Shown: in pieces, positions 1 through 5,770 of the stretch | How the letters are laid out: each line of letters opens with the position of its first letter | How positions within the stretch are numbered: the stretch's first letter is position 1 | Assembly: GCA_025465145.1 (NCBI GenBank) | Contig: JAODNS010000067.1 | Span: forward strand, 1-11,763 | Origin: Frankiales bacterium | GTDB lineage: Bacteria; Actinomycetota; Actinomycetes; Mycobacteriales; SCTD01 | DNA length: 11,763 bases | Direction: 5' to 3' | The notes under the pieces: model-generated | Told to the model about the DNA's origin: nothing | What the model saw: the letters and a program-made list of their open reading frames with translations, nothing else | Databases searched by the model: none | Position numbers and translations under genes: made by a program

Positions 1-125
1 ACGACGGGACGCTGCGTCACCACAAGCAGCGGCCGGACGGCAGCGTCCGGGACAGCGCCTACTACAGCGTCCTGTCCGCGGAGTGGCCATCCGTCCGCGC
101 GGGGCTCGAGCAGCGGGTCGGCTAG
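1..125 (+). CDS. GNAT-family N-acetyltransferase, C-terminal end (partial)
   Basis: The reading frame is already open at the window edge (codons from position 3) and ends at TAG 123-125, giving about 40 residues. The fragment contains RDSAYYSVLSAEWPSVR. This matches the end of RimJ/RimL-like GNAT acetyltransferases, where a D-x-x-x-Y-S-x-L-x-x-E-W-P-x-V segment forms the last strand and helix. Such enzymes transfer acetyl from acetyl-CoA to an amine; the substrate cannot be told from this piece, and the acetyl-CoA-binding motif lies upstream of the window. Its stop overlaps the stop of the convergent DUF6351 gene within one CTAG (122-125), so the intergenic distance is negative. Confidence 0.72.
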   Translation, partial: DGTLRHHKQRPDGSVRDSAYYSVLSAEWPSVRAGLEQRVG

Positions 126-2530
126 GCGCGCAGCCGCCGGACGCCGAGACCGACCACGAGCAGCGCGAGCGCCGCGAGCCCTGGCTGCTGCGGCAGGCCT
201 GTCGTGGGCAGCGCGCCGACCGCCGGGGCAGCCGGCTGGCCGGCGGGTGAGAAGTAGACCGACATCGGCGCCCCGCCCATGGCCGTGCCGCCGTAGACGA
301 CCTTGCCTGCGGCGTCCTGGTAGCGGAGCCAGGCGACCGCCGCCTGGAAGGCCCTGCCGGGCTTGCTGTAGTCGCACACGCCGGTCGGGAAGGCCTTCTT
401 CAGCGTCGCCTGCTGCGCCGCCGTGAACACGTCCGCGAACTTCCTGCCGGCGTACGGGTACTTCTCGATCGGCATCGTCTGGCAGTCGAGGCGGTCGTCG
501 GTGAACCCGACCGCCTTCGGCCCGACGCCATTGATCGGGGCCTCGTCGCCGCCACCGGCCTCGATCCGCGGCGAGCTGAACAGGGTCGCGCCGACGGTCG
601 TCTTGCACAGGTCGAGCGGAGCGTCGACGCCGTTCGCCGCCACGCAGCGACGGGCGATGCCTGCCTTCGTCTTCGCGGCGACGATCTTGCGCGCCAGCGG
701 CGTCGCGCTGGTGTCGCCCTTGACCGCCGTCAGCCACCCGTCCATCGCGTCGATCGCGTCGTCGGCGAAGGACGCGTCGCCCAGCAGCGGGGTCTGACCC
801 TCCCAGAACACCTGGTTATCAGCGCTCCCGTGCTCGCGGATGAGCCGGTCGCGCATCGCGTACTTGCGGTAGACGTCGTGGAAGGCGCCCGGCTCGGGGC
901 CGCCGAGGTCGATGATCGCCACCTCGTCCAGGTGCGCGCCGGTGTTGACGGCGCCGCTGCGGTAGACCCGCTCCATGGCGATCGGGTCGGCCTGGGTACG
1001 GGCGGCGGTGCGCTCGAAGTCGATGTCGTAGCCGCCCGCGCCGGCGTTGAGCGCGACGAACTGGTCCACCGTCAGCGGTGGCCGGGTCGGGTCCGCCTTG
1101 CTCGGGTCGAGCCCGGACAACAGCCCGGACAGCCCGTACTGGATGCCGACGTTGCTGATCGGCCGCCGCGCCTTGCCCTTGCCGTCCACGCCGAAGACGT
1201 TGCGCATGTAGTCGTGGAACGAGCAGCGCACGCCCTTGGGGTTGCTGGCGCTGTAGACCTTCTCCGCCGGCACGCCCGGGCACGAGCGGCTCGGGTCGCC
1301 GCTGTTGGGGATCGCGGTCGTGAAGCTGATCTGGTTCGCCGGGTTCGCGTGCCCGAAGATCGACGGCCACTGGGCCGGCAGGATCTTGTGCTCCGGTGCG
1401 GTGGCCGGGTCCTCGAGGTAGTCGCGCAGCCCGATGTAGTCGACGTACTGCTGGGCGCTGCTCCACGCGTCGGTGAAGCTGCACTGCGGCGTGATCCCCT
1501 GGTAGACGCCGGGGTAGGCGTTGGCCACCTGCTGCTGGACGAGCGAGCCGCCCGAGCAGCCGCTGCCGATCGTGTAGTCGATCGGACCGAACCGCTCGGC
1601 GACCATCTCCTTGGTCATCAGGAGCGACTCCGCCTGCGTGACCATGTTGCAGTTGTGGCCCGCGTTGTCGAGGGCGTGTGACGCGACGGCGAAGCCCTGC
1701 GCGAGCGCCTGCTCGAGCAGCACGTCCGGGGCGTCCGCCGACTCGTACGCGGTATCGCAGCTGACGCCGTGCGTGAGGACGAGCTTGTTCGCGTAGCCCG
1801 GGTTGGCGGCAGCCGGGTCCGGCGTCGCGCCCTGCTTCGGCTCGTACAGCGCCGCGATCCGGTACTGGTCGCGCAGGCTGTAGCCGATCTCCTGCCGGAC
1901 GATGAACGGGACTGTGTTGCCCTCGTCCGTCTTCGTCGTGGCGACGTCCGACGGAGGGCTGGCCGGGTCGTACGCCTGCAGGCCCGCGGCCGCCGGGTTC
2001 GTCGACTTGTAGAGGTACGTGACCTCCGGCGCGGCGCTGCAGTCCTTCGCCTTGGAGCCGTTGTTGCACGTCCACGGCTCGATGAGCGGCCCGGAGAAGA
2101 CGGGCCCGCCCTGCGGCGCGTTGCGGACGACGAGGCGGGCGCCGCTGCGGTCCGGCAGCGTCGCGGTGATGGTGCTCTCGCCGAGGGGCAGCCCGGTGAC
2201 CAGGCCGCGCAGCCCGGGGCCGCCGGGCTTGAAGGCGCTGGTGACGTCCCGGCCGCTGACGGCCACCCGGACCGACGTCGCCTTGGTGGCGGCGGGCAGC
2301 ACGACCTCGACGAAGGTGTCGCCGCCGCTGACGAGGTCGGCGCGACCGGACAGCGTGCGGACCTGGACGGGGTCGCCGTTGTCCATGGTGTCGAAGGACG
2401 AGTACGCCGGCACGCCGAGGGCACCGGCCGGTGCCGCCGCGGTCGCAGGTGCCGCGAGGGCGAAGGCGGCGGCGCCCAGCACGAGCGGCAGCGCGGCGAG
2501 CAGGGCGGTGCGGGATCGGGAGGTGGTCAA
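122..2530 (-). CDS. Secreted DUF6351-like alpha/beta-hydrolase-fold protein with C-terminal LPTTG sorting signal
   Basis: This is an 802-residue protein starting at TTG (2528-2530), preceded by GGAG with an 8-nt spacer; the frame stays open far upstream but only this start gives a signal peptide. Residues 1-32 form a Sec signal peptide: basic start, long Leu/Ala stretch, then an APATAAAP cleavage region. The body resembles the DUF6351 family of actinobacterial and proteobacterial exoproteins, related in appearance to tannase/feruloyl-esterase hydrolases. It contains THG near 253-255 (possible oxyanion region), a G-x-S-x-G elbow GCSGG at 324-328 with likely nucleophile Ser326, and a C-terminal CDYSKPG segment. 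The end has a Pro/Ala linker, LPTTG at 774-778, a hydrophobic stretch and an RRLRA tail, which is the layout of a sortase substrate. Hydrolase activity and substrate are inference. No operon partner is visible. Confidence 0.82.
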   Translation of the reverse strand: MTTSRSRTALLAALPLVLGAAAFALAAPATAAAPAGALGVPAYSSFDTMDNGDPVQVRTLSGRADLVSGGDTFVEVVLPAATKATSVRVAVSGRDVTSAFKPGGPGLRGLVTGLPLGESTITATLPDRSGARLVVRNAPQGGPVFSGPLIEPWTCNNGSKAKDCSAAPEVTYLYKSTNPAAAGLQAYDPASPPSDVATTKTDEGNTVPFIVRQEIGYSLRDQYRIAALYEPKQGATPDPAAANPGYANKLVLTHGVSCDTAYESADAPDVLLEQALAQGFAVASHALDNAGHNCNMVTQAESLLMTKEMVAERFGPIDYTIGSGCSGGSLVQQQVANAYPGVYQGITPQCSFTDAWSSAQQYVDYIGLRDYLEDPATAPEHKILPAQWPSIFGHANPANQISFTTAIPNSGDPSRSCPGVPAEKVYSASNPKGVRCSFHDYMRNVFGVDGKGKARRPISNVGIQYGLSGLLSGLDPSKADPTRPPLTVDQFVALNAGAGGYDIDFERTAARTQADPIAMERVYRSGAVNTGAHLDEVAIIDLGGPEPGAFHDVYRKYAMRDRLIREHGSADNQVFWEGQTPLLGDASFADDAIDAMDGWLTAVKGDTSATPLARKIVAAKTKAGIARRCVAANGVDAPLDLCKTTVGATLFSSPRIEAGGGDEAPINGVGPKAVGFTDDRLDCQTMPIEKYPYAGRKFADVFTAAQQATLKKAFPTGVCDYSKPGRAFQAAVAWLRYQDAAGKVVYGGTAMGGAPMSVYFSPAGQPAAPAVGALPTTGLPQQPGLAALALLVVGLGVRRLRA
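197..211 (-). other. LPTTG cell-wall sorting motif codons
   Basis: These five codons encode Leu-Pro-Thr-Thr-Gly, 24 residues before the C-terminus of the DUF6351-like protein. About a dozen hydrophobic residues and then Arg-Arg-Leu-Arg-Ala follow. Motif, hydrophobic segment and positive tail in this order define sortase substrates in Gram-positive bacteria, so the protein is probably linked to peptidoglycan or held in the membrane. No sortase gene lies in this window. Confidence 0.7.
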
Positions 2531-2725
2531 CGCAGGTGCTCCAGGTGGCGAGGGTGTTGCACGTGGCCTTCGACAGTCCCGGAGCGATTCCTGCCCGGAC
2601 GTCCGACTCTCCCGCGCACGGCCCGCACCCGAGCACGTCCCGCGCACGGTGGCCCCGCCGCCACCTGGCGACGGGGTCGTCGACCTGCCGCGGCGACGGT
2701 CCACCCTTCGTCGAGCAGAGCCAGA
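2531..2725. other. Divergent intergenic region, upstream part
   Basis: This stretch lies between the TTG start of the DUF6351-like gene and the promoter block of the 13E12 gene. It must hold the minus-strand promoter, but I see no convincing -35/-10 pair for it. Open frames here on both strands are extensions of neighbouring frames with no start and ribosome-site support. Confidence 0.4.
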
Positions 2726-2745
2726 ATCCCTGTCCTGCAAGGGAT
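2726..2745. repeat. Perfect inverted repeat ATCCCT-N8-AGGGAT upstream of the 13E12 promoter
   Basis: Six-base arms at 2726-2731 and 2740-2745 are separated by 8 nt, and the right arm ends 6 nt before the predicted -35 box. The position would suit a transcription-factor site or a small hairpin. No known regulator was recognised. Confidence 0.35.
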
Positions 2746-2751
2746 CTCGTC

Positions 2752-2780
2752 TTGCCAAGGCTCGCCCAGCGAGATAGACT
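2752..2780 (+). promoter_or_regulatory. Predicted sigma70-type promoter of the 13E12/HNH gene
   Basis: TTGCCA (2752-2757) and TAGACT (2775-2780) are separated by exactly 17 nt. Both fit the actinobacterial housekeeping pattern (TTGnnn and TAnnnT). The expected start point, about 7 nt after the -10 box, falls inside the LexA box at 2781-2796. The promoter and operator are therefore superimposed as expected for repression. Confidence 0.6.
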
Positions 2781-2796
2781 TCGAACACACGTTCGA
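2781..2796 (+). promoter_or_regulatory. LexA-binding SOS box TCGAACACACGTTCGA
   Basis: The sequence is TCGAAC, four bases, then GTTCGA. It matches exactly the published mycobacterial SOS-box consensus TCGAAC-N4-GTTCGA, and also the Bacillus consensus CGAACRNRYGTTCG. It sits immediately after the predicted -10 box and 16 nt before the GTG start of the 13E12/HNH gene, where bound LexA would block transcription. I saw no second copy in the window. Confidence 0.85.
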
Positions 2797-2812
2797 GCCA
2801 GTGGAGGGCAAC

Positions 2813-4267
2813 GTGGAGGTCGTGCATCAGGTCGGGGTGACGATGCCGGCCGGGCTGCTGTTCCTGCTCGCCGGGCTCGACGAGCTCGACGCGCTGACGC
2901 CGGCCGATCTCGCGCCGGAGCAGGCTCTCCAGCTGGCCGCTGCGGTGCTGGTCGCGCAGGACCGCCTGCGGGCGATCGCGCTGCGGCAGGTCGCAGATGT
3001 GGAGCACCGACAGCTGCACGATCTGGACGGCTGCCCGTCCACCGGATCGTGGGTCGCGCAGCAGCACACCTCGATGACCCGTGCGCAGGTCGCGCTGGCC
3101 CGCGGGTTGGACCGGGTGCCGCAGGTCACGGCCCGCATCGCGGAGGGCGGGCTCTGCCTGGACGGCGGGGTGCTGATCGGTCAGGCCCTCAACCGGCTGC
3201 GCCCGCACGTCGACCGGCCGGACGGCCTGATCGACGGTCAGCCGGCGGAGCAGGTCGTCACTGCGGTGCTCGTCGACGGGATCTGCCAGCTGGTCGGGGA
3301 GGCCCGCGGCGGCCTCGACGACGACCACCCGGTGCTGCCCCGCCTGCGAACCCAGCTCACCGAAGCCGCTCGCGCGCCGCTGCCGGAGATCACCCGGCTG
3401 GAGACCGGCTTCCTGCTGCTCGCGAGGGACGTCGAACCGGGCCAGCTCAAGCAGGCGCTCCCCGTGCTGATCGACGCAGTCCTGCCCTGCCAGCTCGACG
3501 ACTCCGCGGACGACGCCGACCGCAACCGGTCCGTGGACCTGCGCAAGCACGACGACCGGGCCGGCTGGAGCCTGCGCGGCGAGCTCGACGACGAGACCGG
3601 CGAGCTGCTCCACACCGTGCTCGCCGCAACCATGACCGTCGACCCGGACAACGTCAGCGACACGGCAGCCGCCCGCAAGGCCAACCAGGCCGGCGAGGAC
3701 GACGTGTGCCTGCGGGTGCGCAGCAGGCGCCAGCGGCGGCACGACGCCCTGCGGCTGCTGCTGCAGCAGGTCCTCGGGAGCAAGGTCCTGGGCACCCGCT
3801 CCAAGCTGCCCGTCCAGATCAACGTCACGATCAGCAACGCCGCCTTGCACGGTCAACCCGGGGCGCTGCCCGCCCGTACCGGCTCAGGCGCCAGCGTCCC
3901 GTCCGCCCTGGTCCGCCGGTGGCTGTGCGACAGCGCGATCACTCGGTTCGTGCTCAGCCTGGGCAACAAGGTCATCGAGCTCAGCCACACCGAACGAACA
4001 GCCAAGCCGCATGAGCGGCGCATCAAGCTCCTCGAGACCGGTGGCACCTGCCAGGGCGCCGGCTGCTATCGCGGCCACGACACCGGCGACGTGCTCGTTC
4101 CGCACCACCCGGACGCGTACGCCCGCACGGGCATCACGAGCCTGCGCGACACAGTCATGCTCTGCGATGTCACGCACCACGAGCTGCACGAGGGCCACAA
4201 GACCATCCGCCTCAAAGACGGAAGGCTGCTCAACGAGAACGGATGGGTGCTTCCGCAGCGCGAGTAG
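2813..4267 (+). CDS. 13E12-repeat-family protein: DUF222 domain plus C-terminal HNH nuclease domain
   Basis: This 484-residue protein starts at GTG 2813, chosen because GGAGGG (2803-2808) lies just upstream; in-frame GTG 2822 and ATG 2843 are alternatives. Residues about 1-300 form the helical DUF222 region, with TGSWVAQQHTSMTRAQV and a later WSLRGELDDETGELL segment, both typical of the family. RRHDALRLLLQQVL precedes an ERR-x-K-LLETGGTC linker. The C-terminal HNH module has Cys413-x4-Cys418, His431-His432, then Cys451 and His455-His456, giving two putative zinc knuckles. The central Asn of HNH appears as Asp446. Members are abundant in actinobacterial genomes; their role is unknown, with DNA nicking or cleavage inferred. 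A perfect SOS box implies induction by DNA damage. The gene is monocistronic and mobile-element debris follows it. Confidence 0.88.
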   Translation: MEVVHQVGVTMPAGLLFLLAGLDELDALTPADLAPEQALQLAAAVLVAQDRLRAIALRQVADVEHRQLHDLDGCPSTGSWVAQQHTSMTRAQVALARGLDRVPQVTARIAEGGLCLDGGVLIGQALNRLRPHVDRPDGLIDGQPAEQVVTAVLVDGICQLVGEARGGLDDDHPVLPRLRTQLTEAARAPLPEITRLETGFLLLARDVEPGQLKQALPVLIDAVLPCQLDDSADDADRNRSVDLRKHDDRAGWSLRGELDDETGELLHTVLAATMTVDPDNVSDTAAARKANQAGEDDVCLRVRSRRQRRHDALRLLLQQVLGSKVLGTRSKLPVQINVTISNAALHGQPGALPARTGSGASVPSALVRRWLCDSAITRFVLSLGNKVIELSHTERTAKPHERRIKLLETGGTCQGAGCYRGHDTGDVLVPHHPDAYARTGITSLRDTVMLCDVTHHELHEGHKTIRLKDGRLLNENGWVLPQRE

Positions 4268-4281
4268 CCAGCTCGACGAAG

Positions 4282-4312
4282 CGGCGTCGGAACTCCCGCT
4301 GCAAAGACGCCG
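4282..4312 (+). terminator. Possible terminator hairpin after the 13E12 gene
   Basis: CGGCGTC (4282-4288) and GACGCCG (4306-4312) form a perfect 7-bp stem around a 17-nt loop, starting 14 nt after the stop codon. There is no T tract, which is common for actinobacterial terminators but weakens the call. Confidence 0.35.
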
Positions 4313-4326
4313 TCAGCAAGCTGAAT

Positions 4327-4407
4327 CGGCGTTCGTCGCGCGATGCCTCCGCCACGCAGTTGTCCAGACGAGTCCAGCCCGGCGTACCGCTGCCCCAGAC
4401 GACCCGC
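4327..4407. repeat. Degenerate direct repeat, copy A
   Basis: This 81-nt stretch matches 4945-5025 in the same orientation at roughly four of five positions once a few single-base gaps are allowed. The best-kept part is ACGAGTCCA...CCGGC.TACCGCTGCCCCAG. Both copies read ES-x-PAYRCPR-x-PA in the same plus frame, although the gaps upstream are not in multiples of three. The origin is unknown. Confidence 0.6.
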
Positions 4408-4510
4408 GACTAATGGCAAGAACCCGCTCGGTGACATCGAACTGTACGGCCAGCTTGAGGCCCTCCAGGCTTGGGTTGGGGGGAAGGGTCAGTCCCCCGG
4501 GGTGGTGTAG
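4343..4510 (+). pseudogene. Short open frame interrupted by the IS256-derived insertion (unrecognised)
   Basis: An ATG at 4343 opens a 55-codon frame that runs through repeat copy A, then through a stretch containing NPLGDIELYGQLEALQAW, and stops at TAG 4508-4510 inside the left inverted repeat of the inserted element. Taking out the element and one copy of its target duplication (330 nt, a multiple of three) joins this frame to the frame that runs on to 5428, giving about 251 codons. I recognise no family. A minus-strand frame is also rejoined by the same operation, so coding status is uncertain. Confidence 0.3.
4478..4485. repeat. Target site duplication GGGGGGAA, left copy
   Basis: This 8-bp sequence is repeated exactly at 4808-4815. 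Each copy lies 7 nt outside the well-paired part of the terminal inverted repeat on its side. Eight or nine base pairs is the usual duplication for IS256-family insertions. Confidence 0.65.
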
Positions 4511-4514
4511 CTCG
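4493..4514 (+). repeat. IS256-type terminal inverted repeat, left
   Basis: This pairs with 4779-4800 on the opposite strand at 20 of 22 positions. The inner half, GTGGTGTAGCTCG, is identical. A stop codon (4508-4510) in this repeat closes the frame coming from upstream. Confidence 0.72.
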
Positions 4515-4544
4515 GGTTCTTGATCGGGACGGCGCCGGGTGTCG

Positions 4545-4558
4545 TTGACGATCGTCAA
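4545..4558. repeat. Perfect 14-bp palindrome TTGACGATCGTCAA in the IS256 leader
   Basis: The palindrome has no central spacer and lies 64 nt before the transposase start. It could be a site for transposase or for a host factor, or part of the transposase promoter since TTGACG resembles a -35 box. No function was recognised. Confidence 0.4.
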
Positions 4559-4621
4559 GGGGCCACCGCGGAAGGCTTCGCGAGTACCGACCAAAGTGCT
4601 CACAGAAGGAGTCCCACGCCG

Positions 4622-4750
4622 ATGGCCCTGGACCAGTCTGCCCTGCTCGAGATCGTCGAGATGATGCGCAGCGCCGATGATGGCGAGCTGATGGGCCGGG
4701 CGACTGCGCCGAAGAAAGCCAGCCGACGCACGATCCGCGCTACGGCATAG
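4622..4750 (+). pseudogene. IS256-family transposase, truncated N-terminus
   Basis: The ATG at 4622 has AAGGAG (4606-4611) upstream. The protein opens with MALDQSALLEIVEMMRSAD and then DGELMGRA. This is the characteristic beginning of actinobacterial IS256-family (mutator-like) transposases, which start MALDQSALLE and continue to a DDE catalytic core of about 400 residues. Here the homology stops at about residue 27; a 15-residue unrelated tail follows and the frame ends at TAG 4748-4750. The whole catalytic core is missing, so no activity is possible. Confidence 0.75.
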
Positions 4751-4778
4751 TTGCCCTCACTCGCGAAGCAACACGCGA

Positions 4779-4800
4779 CGAGCTACACCACTCCGTGGGA
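4779..4800 (-). repeat. IS256-type terminal inverted repeat, right
   Basis: This is the reverse complement partner of 4493-4514 with two mismatches. It marks the right end of the deleted element; seven further bases lead to the target duplication. Confidence 0.72.
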
Positions 4801-4807
4801 GGCGATC

Positions 4808-4815
4808 GGGGGGAA
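4808..4815. repeat. Target site duplication GGGGGGAA, right copy
   Basis: This is identical to 4478-4485 and lies the same distance (7 nt) from its inverted repeat as the left copy. That symmetry argues against chance despite the low complexity. Confidence 0.65.
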
Positions 4816-4944
4816 CGTGCCGGGCCTGAGACTGCTGCAGGGCGACCCCCAGCTGCGCGTTCTCTGCCGGACGGCCAAGCCCTCCGCTGACGCGCGAATC
4901 CCTGACGGGCGGTTTACCGGATTGCTGCAGGTTCCGTTCGACAC

Positions 4945-5025
4945 CGGCTTTCGTCGCCGATGCTTCCGCGAGGCGCGGTTGTCCCACGAGTCCAACCCGG
5001 CCTACCGCTGCCCCAGGTATCCCGC
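4945..5025. repeat. Degenerate direct repeat, copy B
   Basis: Partner of 4327-4407 in direct orientation. Without the IS256-derived insertion the two copies would start 288 nt apart. Copy B ends 10 nt before the start of the lipoprotein frame. Confidence 0.6.
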
Positions 5026-5035
5026 TGCGAGGATC

Positions 5036-5428
5036 GTGCGACACGGGCTAACGGCGCTCCTTGTCGGAGTTGCGCTTGCCGCATGTTCGCCGTCGACTGA
5101 CGACCGGGCTGCGCCGCCGCCTACGGCAGCATCGTCAGCAAGTCCTTCGCGTGCAGCAGTGCCGCAGAGCGGCGTCACCCAGTCCACAGAGATTGGAGCA
5201 GCGTGCCTACACGCTGCGGCAGGTGTCGAGGCGCAGGGCAAGCGGGAGTGGAAGGCCGCCGAGGCAGCGATGTACGCCGCCTGGCGAGTGGGCCACAAGT
5301 CCACGGACAAGGCGTTGCTCGCCACCTTGCTGGCGCCGGGTGCGTCGGAGCCACGACGCAGACGCTCACCGAGAAGGTTGACGCTCTTGCGGTTGCCTGT
5401 GGGATACCCGTCGGCGGGTAGTGCCTAG
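5036..5428 (+). CDS. Small predicted lipoprotein, probably frameshifted near its end
   Basis: GTG 5036 opens a 130-residue frame: short basic start (Met-Arg-His), hydrophobic LTALLVGVALAA, and lipobox Leu14-Ala15-Ala16-Cys17. A Ser/Pro/Thr/Ala-rich linker follows, then a segment with EIGAACLHAAAGVEAQGKR that looks like a small folded domain. The family is not recognised. GAGGA is only 2 nt before the GTG, so the ribosome site is weak. After about 5335 this frame becomes Arg/Ser-rich and unnatural, while the neighbouring plus frame continues plausibly (TTQTLTEKVDALAVACGIPVGG, stop 5419-5421). This suggests loss of one base near 5330-5345. It may be a decaying gene in the mobile-element scar; export and lipidation are inferred from the lipobox only. 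Confidence 0.5.
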   Translation: MRHGLTALLVGVALAACSPSTDDRAAPPPTAASSASPSRAAVPQSGVTQSTEIGAACLHAAAGVEAQGKREWKAAEAAMYAAWRVGHKSTDKALLATLLAPGASEPRRRRSPRRLTLLRLPVGYPSAGSA

Positions 5429-5446
5429 CAACCGAAGCTATGTGCT

Positions 5447-5496
5447 GTCGACGACAGCTGAATATTGAGCAGTCGACGACGGCCGAAACTTGAGCA
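5447..5496. repeat. Two tandem 25-bp repeats resembling insertion-sequence end repeats
   Basis: Units 5447-5471 and 5472-5496 abut and agree at 21 of 25 positions. Each begins GTCGACGAC and ends TTGAGCA, with a GCxGAA core. Serial motifs of this kind occur at the ends of IS21-family elements, where the transposase binds, but no istA or istB sequence was found nearby. They may be the remaining end of a lost element. Confidence 0.5.
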
Positions 5497-5584
5497 CCTC
5501 CCACTAGGTGATCTTGTTTCGGCTGATCCTCGGGCGACCTGCTGGTCGCGTCGAGGGGACTGGGGATGTACTCCGTGCACGCCC
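5497..5584. other. Unassigned stretch between the 25-bp repeats and the IS30 remnant
   Basis: About 90 nt with no recognisable coding or regulatory signal. It is probably debris from the lost element that carried the 25-bp repeats, or from the upstream part of the IS30 element. Confidence 0.3.
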
Positions 5585-5692
5585 TTCAGCCAAGAGGACC
5601 TCGACGACGTCGCACACAAGCTCAATACCCGGCCGCGTGAGACCCTCGGCTTCCGAACTCCAGCACGGAAGTTCGCCGAGCTGTTGCACTGA
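5585..5692 (+). pseudogene. IS30-family transposase, C-terminal remnant
   Basis: Thirty-five residues contain FSQEDLDDVAHKLNTRPRET and then LGFRTPARKF. This is the last part of the IS30-family DDE integrase core: a helix with the ELNxRPRKTLGxxTP signature just after the catalytic Glu. The frame upstream of 5585 is unrelated, so everything before this point is missing. The stop is TGA 5690-5692. The bases after the stop, GACCCCTTGAGACCGCC to about 5707, look like the outer end of such an element. It cannot be functional. Confidence 0.72.
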
Positions 5693-5707
5693 CCCCTTGA
5701 GACCGCC
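5685..5707. repeat. Probable right end of the IS30-family remnant
   Basis: TGCACTGACCCCTTGAGACC and the following GCC overlap and follow the transposase stop, where the terminal repeat of IS30-family elements lies. No left partner remains in the window, so the boundary is an inference. Confidence 0.35.
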
Positions 5708-5738
5708 ACCACTCCCGCCCCCTCGGCACCGCCGCCAC

Positions 5739-5770
5739 AGCGACCGCCCGGATGCTGGGCCGTGGCCGCT
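5739..5770 (-). terminator. Imperfect inverted repeat downstream of dprE2
   Basis: AGCGACC (5739-5745) pairs with GGCCGCT (5764-5770) with one mismatch. An inner GCCC (5746-5749) pairs with GGGC (5757-5760) across a 7-nt loop, leaving a 3-nt bulge. It begins 28 nt after the dprE2 stop in the direction of transcription and could end the operon. No T tract is present. Confidence 0.3.

Larger units (their letters stand above)
4486..4807 (+). mobile_element. Internally deleted IS256-family element (MITE-like, 322 bp)
   Basis: The element is bounded by terminal inverted repeats: 4493-4514 and the reverse complement of 4779-4800 agree at 20 of 22 positions, sharing GTGGTGTAGCTCG. It is flanked by the 8-bp duplication GGGGGGAA. 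Inside are the normal 5' leader with a ribosome site and only about the first 27 codons of an IS256-type transposase, followed by about 75 nt leading to the right end. A full IS256 element is about 1.3-1.5 kb, so about 1.1 kb has been lost. Without a transposase it could move only in trans. Confidence 0.75.

Noticed and set aside
819..2636. 605-codon minus frame
   Set aside because: It is an off-frame shadow of the DUF6351 gene, dominated by Arg, Gly and Ala.
1769..2812. Plus-strand extension in front of the 13E12 protein
   Set aside because: It is antisense to the DUF6351 gene and has shadow-frame composition; the promoter, SOS box and GGAGGG all point to a start at 2813.
2531..3856. Upstream extension of the minus-strand DUF6351 frame (total 1244 codons)
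   Set aside because: It runs antisense through the 13E12 gene, is Arg/Gln/Val-rich without recognisable domains, and the signal peptide with a ribosome site begins at 2530.
2431..4014. 527-codon plus frame
   Set aside because: It is an off-frame shadow of the 13E12 gene with extreme Arg/Ala content.
4313..5044. Minus-strand frames across the IS scar (4313-4603 and 4757-5044)
   Set aside because: They rejoin when the inserted element is removed, but have no recognised domain or ribosome site; kept only as a caveat to the plus-strand reconstruction.
5445..5457. CTGTCG-A-CGACAG palindrome as a regulator site
   Set aside because: It lies at the edge of the first 25-bp repeat and is not reproduced at the second, so it is probably incidental.
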